Source: Lateolabrax maculatus (taxonomy: Eukaryota; Chordata; Actinopteri; Acropomatiformes; Lateolabracidae). From it: a DNA stretch of 64,000 nt. The translations under genes and the position numbers were made by a program. This document shows, piece after piece, positions 59,540 to 64,000 of the stretch. The stretch's first letter is position 1, and the number at the start of each line of letters is the position of its first letter. Location: the NCBI GenBank assembly GCA_031216445.1, contig CM062219.1, positions 14,917,001-14,981,000 on the forward strand. Reading direction: 5' to 3'. Below the pieces are notes generated by a model. It worked only from the letters and a program-made list of their open reading frames with translations. It was not told the DNA's origin and made no database searches.

Positions 59540-59545
59540 AATAAA
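59540..59545 (+). terminator. Distal smad2 polyadenylation signal
   Basis: AATAAAGCTGTTTTAATTC is followed within 30 bases by a TGTGTCCTGTGTTG region, which fits a GU-rich downstream element. It is the last good signal before the LINE remnant. Confidence 0.6.
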
Positions 59546-59799
59546 GCTGTTTTAATTCAACTGAAAACTGTGTCCTGTGTTGCACCTCTGAATCTTTCCT
59601 GTCAAACAAGCCATCGATTCAGGTCAGCACAGCTGCATGTGTACCCAGAGTCAAGGACACTCATTAGTTTTTTTCTAATTGGCTATCATTGAACTAATAA
59701 TACTAAATAATAATTTACCTCTAAATCTTTTATTTATTTGAGATCCTTGTTTATATTGAAAACATTTTCTTGCTCTCATTTTCTCATATGTTCTCTATC

Positions 59800-61140
59800 A
59801 AAGGTAATCGAAAGGGTCCTACATGAACAAATTGTTTGCTTTATAATCTTCTGTATGAATTCCAATCTGGTTTCAGAAAATCCGGTCTGGTCAATCTAAC
59901 AGATCGCATTGGGAAAGAAGTAGATGTGGAAAAGTATTACAGCGTGATTATGTTGGATCTCCGAAAGGCATTCAACACTGTAAATCATGATATTCTTTTG
60001 ATCAAGCAAAGGGCTCTGGTCTTTAACAATTCATATTTACAGTGGGTGACGTCTGGGGGGGCAGAGAACAAGTGGTGAATGTAAATGGAACTATGTCCAT
60101 ACCACAATCATTAAAATGTTGGGTCCTACATGGGAGCATTTCAGGTCCACTTTTTTTTCCTGCTATATGTCTACAACATGAAGTCAGCCTGTTCTTGCAA
60201 TCTGTTCCTTTACGCAGATGATTCAGCGCTCCTAGTCTCTCATCATGTTACATCAGAAGAAGAAAAATTACTGAGTTGGAACTCCACAAAGTCAGCATCT
60301 GGTTAGCAGAAAGTATGTTGTCTCTCCATCTAAGCAAAATAGAGTTATAGTCTTTGATTCAAATGCAAAACTAAAGAAGTCTGAGGTTCAGAGTAGTAGT
60401 AGGTGACTTTGAAGTTACAGCTAAGGAATCAGTTACTTACTTAGGTTGTATATTAGACAAACTATCTGAAGAGAGCATGGCACTAAACATTCTCTCAAAA
60501 AGTCAATCAAAAAAACAAATTTCTTGGAAGAATATCCACTTTAATAGATAGAAACGTTCTTGAAATATTGGCAGGCACTCTTGTGCAATGCCATTTTGAT
60601 TACGCCTGCACTTCATGGTATACTAGCATCCCTAAGATCCTTAGAAAGAAGCTACAGACCTCTCGTAGCAAATAAGTTAGGTTGATTCTTAAACTCCATG
60701 CCTTCTTTTATACAGTCTACGCTACATGTCCAAACATATCTTCTCCATGCTCATTTTATTAACCTGAAGTGGCTCAGAGTGGAGGATGCATATTAAAATG
60801 TGTATTGTTCACAGGATTGTCAATTATGTGGTACCCAAATATCTATGTAATTTTTTTTCTCTCGATAGCGAAGTCCATAGTTATCCCGGTCTACTGATTT
60901 TGTGCCATGCATATTCAAAAGCTGTGTGGGAAAGTTTTTATATTCAGCTGCAGTTATGTGGAATGGGTTACCTGTAAGCGTTAAGCCGATTAGCTCTTTT
61001 GGAAACTTTAAGTCCTCCCTGAAGAGCTGGCTGAGTAGCAGCCGGGGTAACCCCAACACTAACCTTACCTACACTCATGTATGTACAGCAAATGGGGAAT
61101 TGGCCTTTCATCACTGAATTAAGATTTTAGAAATTAAAAA
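59800..61140 (+). mobile_element. Degenerate LINE with reverse transcriptase (L2/Rex-type), 5'-truncated
   Basis: Translated pieces match non-LTR reverse transcriptases. KVIERVLHEQI (from about 59802) and FQSGFRKS come first, then motif A MLDLRKAFNTVNHDILL (59949-60000) with its catalytic Asp. Motif C LYADDSALLVSHH has YADD at 60211-60222. A C-terminal block reads FLYSAAVMWNGLPVSVK to LKSWLSSS (about 60930-61040). A frameshift in a G-run near 60055 and several stops break the frame. No endonuclease domain is present, so the copy is truncated at its 5' end and inactive. The clade is judged from memory of fish elements. Confidence 0.82.
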
Positions 61141-61204
61141 AATCACTGGCTTTAAAAAAGAGTCCATGTGGCACTACACCCTTATTTAAATATGTCACTG
61201 TCTA

Positions 61205-61510
61205 ACATCCACCAATGGCGAGCTGCCAGGGGGCGGGGCTTACCCTTTCATTGGCCAGCAGGAACCAGGTGTGAGCGGAAGGAGGGGGAACTTTTCGCGG
61301 GCATTTTTTTTAACTGACATTTGCAGTAAGTTATCTGGGAGACCTGCTACATGTCCACCTCCCAGTTGTGAAGAACTGTCTGTCAAAGCAAATACCTCCA
61401 GGTTGTCGTCGTCTTTGGACTGAGTTTCGCTGTTAAAGCCGGAGAAAAAAACAAACCATTTGGGCCGCCTGCTTGTTGGGGTCCAGGTAACCTCTAATGC
61501 TACATATGAG
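61205..61510 (+). promoter_or_regulatory. Candidate promoter and first exon of a gene to the right of the window
   Basis: CCAAT at 61212-61216, a GC box GGGGGCGGGGC at 61229-61239 and an inverted CCAAT (ATTGG, 61250-61254) occur within 45 bases. A GC-rich stretch follows with two donors: CAG|GTAACC (GT at 61487) and the better GAG|GTAAGC (GT at 61511). No coding start was recognised. A transposon origin is possible because a LINE lies just upstream. Confidence 0.4.
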
Positions 61511-62577
61511 GTAAGCTATAAACAACCCACTGTCAGCCAGCCTTTTCCACACCCCCCCCAACTTCCTGTAATCCACATAAATATATATATATAACTGTTT
61601 TTAACAGAAAATTGCACTACTTTACTAAAAAGCACACTAAATGCTTCAGGTTAATACACAAAGCTGTCTTATTTTATCCACTGGACCATAGCAACCCCAG
61701 GTTGTTCCTCTCATGTATTAGCATTTGCTAACAACGGTTGTGCTTGCTGTATAGAAATGCATGAATAGATGCACAATGTAGTAACTGTTACTAGGGCCTA
61801 TCGTTTTGTTTTATACCAAATTGTAAGAGCCAACCTATGTGACAACAGGTACTATGTGTTAGTGTTGCTAGATGTAATTCACTTTAATACCCTGCAGAGG
61901 GAGGTAGAAGCACATTAATAAAAAACCTCAGAGCGAAAGTTGTATATTCTCACTCAGAGGAAACCCTTATTAATATGTATAGTGTTCATACTTTAGATTA
62001 TTTAGATTATCAATCTGTAATTGTGTTAATTTTGGAATATAAATATATATATATATTTTTTTTTTACAAAGAACACAGTTGTTTTAAACCCACATGACAC
62101 TTTTTTTTTTTTTTTTAACAACAGATAACGTTGTGTCTCCTCTGTGTTACATGAGATTACTCTGGTGTTGAAAGAATACCACTCACAAAAGGTTTCAAGT
62201 AGTGCAACTTGTCTGTTGTTTGACAGTGTGCAGTGTCTCTACAGGAACTGTTATCCTGTTTAAATGTTTTTGTTTTTGTTGAATGTGTCATTATTTTCTT
62301 AAGAGAAAAATGTCTCCTTCTGCGTCCAGACCCTTTTAGTTCTGACACTGACACATTTGAGACATCATAACCTGCATTTAAAAAGCCTGTTTTTAAGGTT
62401 TTGTTGGTCACTTAAACCATAACCAAGTAGGTTTTCAAAGTAGCTTTTTTGGTAAAAACCAGAAATCACATTTTATAGCAGATTTAGCAAAGATAATCAA
62501 TATGAGTCTGATGCATTCAATCTTGTGTAATTCCGCCTCTAGGACTCACAATTATGTTTCCATTGTCCTTCTATGCA

Positions 62578-62583
62578 CGCACA

Positions 62584-62630
<47 letters not shown>
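62578..62630. repeat. (CA)n microsatellite
   Basis: About 50 bases of AC with a CGCGC start. Confidence 0.9.
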
Positions 62631-62886
62631 GCATCACAGCCCTGAAACAGTAATTGATAAATAACAAATAAAATGTTAATTCCTCCCTCTGAATTATTTA
62701 GATTTGTTTACTGTCAGAGAGTGAAACCTCTAACCCCTCCCTTCTGCGCAGCAGGCTACTTAGTGAAATGACGACCTTACAGTTAAACATCCCAGAGACA
62801 TTAAAACACATTAAAAACCTTTGCAGTTAAAAGGTTTGGTGGACTTAGAGTGAACAGTCTTTGAGAGTGAAGCAACTGTGTCTTTA

Positions 62887-62889
<3 letters not shown>

Positions 62890-62925
<36 letters not shown>
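62890..62925. repeat. (TG)n microsatellite
   Basis: About 36 uninterrupted bases of TG, 260 bases from the (CA)n tract and in the opposite orientation. Confidence 0.9.
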
Positions 62926-62930
<5 letters not shown>

Positions 62931-64000
62931 GCTGGTGTTCATTTACTTTATTTATCAGGAACATGCACATTAGTTGTCTCCATTATGATGTAAATGCACC
63001 AAATATAGCAAAATCGCAGTCTCTGGACTGTGTATGTCTGTTATTCTACTTATTTGTCCGGACATCCTCCTGCGTTTACATAGTTTAGGCATATGTGTTT
63101 TGTTTGTAAGTCCATGTAGAATACTACTGTGTTAACCTACCTACTATCTACTGGGTCCTCCCATTTGCATCTGCGTTAGTGCACATATTGCCATGTGTGT
63201 GCAAAGTGTGTTTTTGCCTGCCACAGTGAGTACTCTTTCTAAGTGACCCGCGTGTGCTCCATTACCAGAGCGTCATTAAGCTGTTATTGTTGATGCTCAT
63301 CCTCTTTCCTTATGGTTTGGCCTTGGATCTCATTCGTTCCCCTGTGCCCTATTACAGTGCAGAGCAGTAAGCATTTCCCAAACAAATTAATACTATATCC
63401 TGAGTGTACCTAAACTTTCTGGAAGTGTAATATAGACTGGTAATGGTGGCAGTCATTTTTATCTCTTGTGGTTGCAGAACGGATTTCAGTTTATGTTGAT
63501 GTTTCTGAATGGTTTATAGACAAAAGCACGTTAATTCTTGTGACTGTGGCGTCTGCTTTATGGGCTTGATATTGATTGGACGTGCTGTAACCATGCTGTC
63601 TCGTGCAGCGGCTGCAAATGCAAAATGCTTTCCAATAACTATGAGAGTAATTCAGGTTGGTAAATTACAGTCAGCAGCATACGTATTGCAACAGTGAGTT
63701 TATACCAGCCTGTGTGTTATGGATTTCATATGAACATGAGGTTGGCTGGTCCAGGAGGGTGATGGCAGGTTCAAATTTCTTTACTGGTAAGCATCCGCTC
63801 CTGAAGAAGAGAATTTTTCTGTCAATATCATATCGCATTAAGTAGATTATTAGAGTGTAATTATGGGCTTTCATTGGTCTCTCTGTTAAGGAAAAGAGAC
63901 TGCATCAAGATGTATTCTTGGATTGCTGTTAACGTTAGGCTATAATTCCTCTACATTACACATTCAAACAAACACACACAGATATGTAAATTGCCAGTTT

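Larger units (their letters stand above)
55233..59565 (+). other. smad2 3' untranslated region
   Basis: No exon or other gene was recognised between the stop codon and the AATAAA at 59540-59545. The stretch is AT-rich and unique in character, with a short (CTAC)n tract at about 55716-55737. A long 3'UTR is known for mammalian SMAD2. Earlier polyadenylation sites may also be used. The open frames inside show no family similarity. Confidence 0.6.
61511..64000. other. Right-edge region, possibly the first intron of an unseen gene
   Basis: No exon was recognised. It holds microsatellites at 62578-62630 and 62890-62925 and poly-T runs near 62100. Open frames are short and without recognisable content. 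Confidence 0.45.

Overview
This is a vertebrate nuclear window, most likely from a percomorph (spiny-rayed) teleost. The sequence shows split genes with GT-AG introns, many long CA/TG/TC microsatellites, a decayed fish-type LINE, a cluster of intronless HSP30-type small heat-shock genes (a family typical of fish and amphibians), and a fish-like Smad2 gene. There are no bacterial operons, CRISPR arrays or phage genes. No tRNA or rRNA gene was recognised by eye.

Layout: (1) 1-~15,715, + strand: the 3' part of an EphA receptor tyrosine kinase gene, best matched to epha5. It has six coding exons (end of the kinase N-lobe, catalytic loop, C-lobe, SAM domain) and a long candidate 3'UTR. The 5' exons lie outside the window. 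(2) ~15,716-31,500: about 16 kb without a recognisable gene, holding microsatellites, probable dispersed repeats and a strong CTCF-type motif at its right edge. (3) 31,501-36,823: three nearly identical intronless hsp30-type genes, two direct (+) and one inverted (-), plus an inverted gene-end remnant. All sit in a large imperfect palindrome with about 1.9-kb arms, and each gene has a perfect heat-shock element. (4) 39,103-41,300, - strand: a beta-1,3-N-acetylglucosaminyltransferase gene (B3GNT2-like) with a single coding exon and a likely non-coding 5' exon. (5) 42,130-59,565, + strand: a complete smad2 gene, head-to-head with the B3GNT gene. It has a CpG-rich CCAAT/GC-box promoter, a non-coding first exon, ten coding exons (474 aa) and a long 3'UTR. 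(6) 59,800-61,140: a 5'-truncated, frameshifted LINE with reverse transcriptase. (7) 61,200-64,000: a CCAAT/GC-box region followed by splice donors, which may be the promoter and first exon of a gene beyond the right edge.

Functionally the neighbours are unrelated: Eph/ephrin guidance signalling, protein folding under stress, poly-N-acetyllactosamine synthesis in the Golgi, and TGF-beta/Activin/Nodal signalling. No undescribed multi-gene system was found. The most notable structure is the hsp30 palindrome. Its coding regions are almost identical while its flanks have diverged, which suggests recent gene conversion, and the inverted copy has a rearranged promoter. A second point of interest is the UG-rich, pyrimidine-poor 3' splice site of the smad2 alternative exon. 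All reading was by eye; no database search was run.
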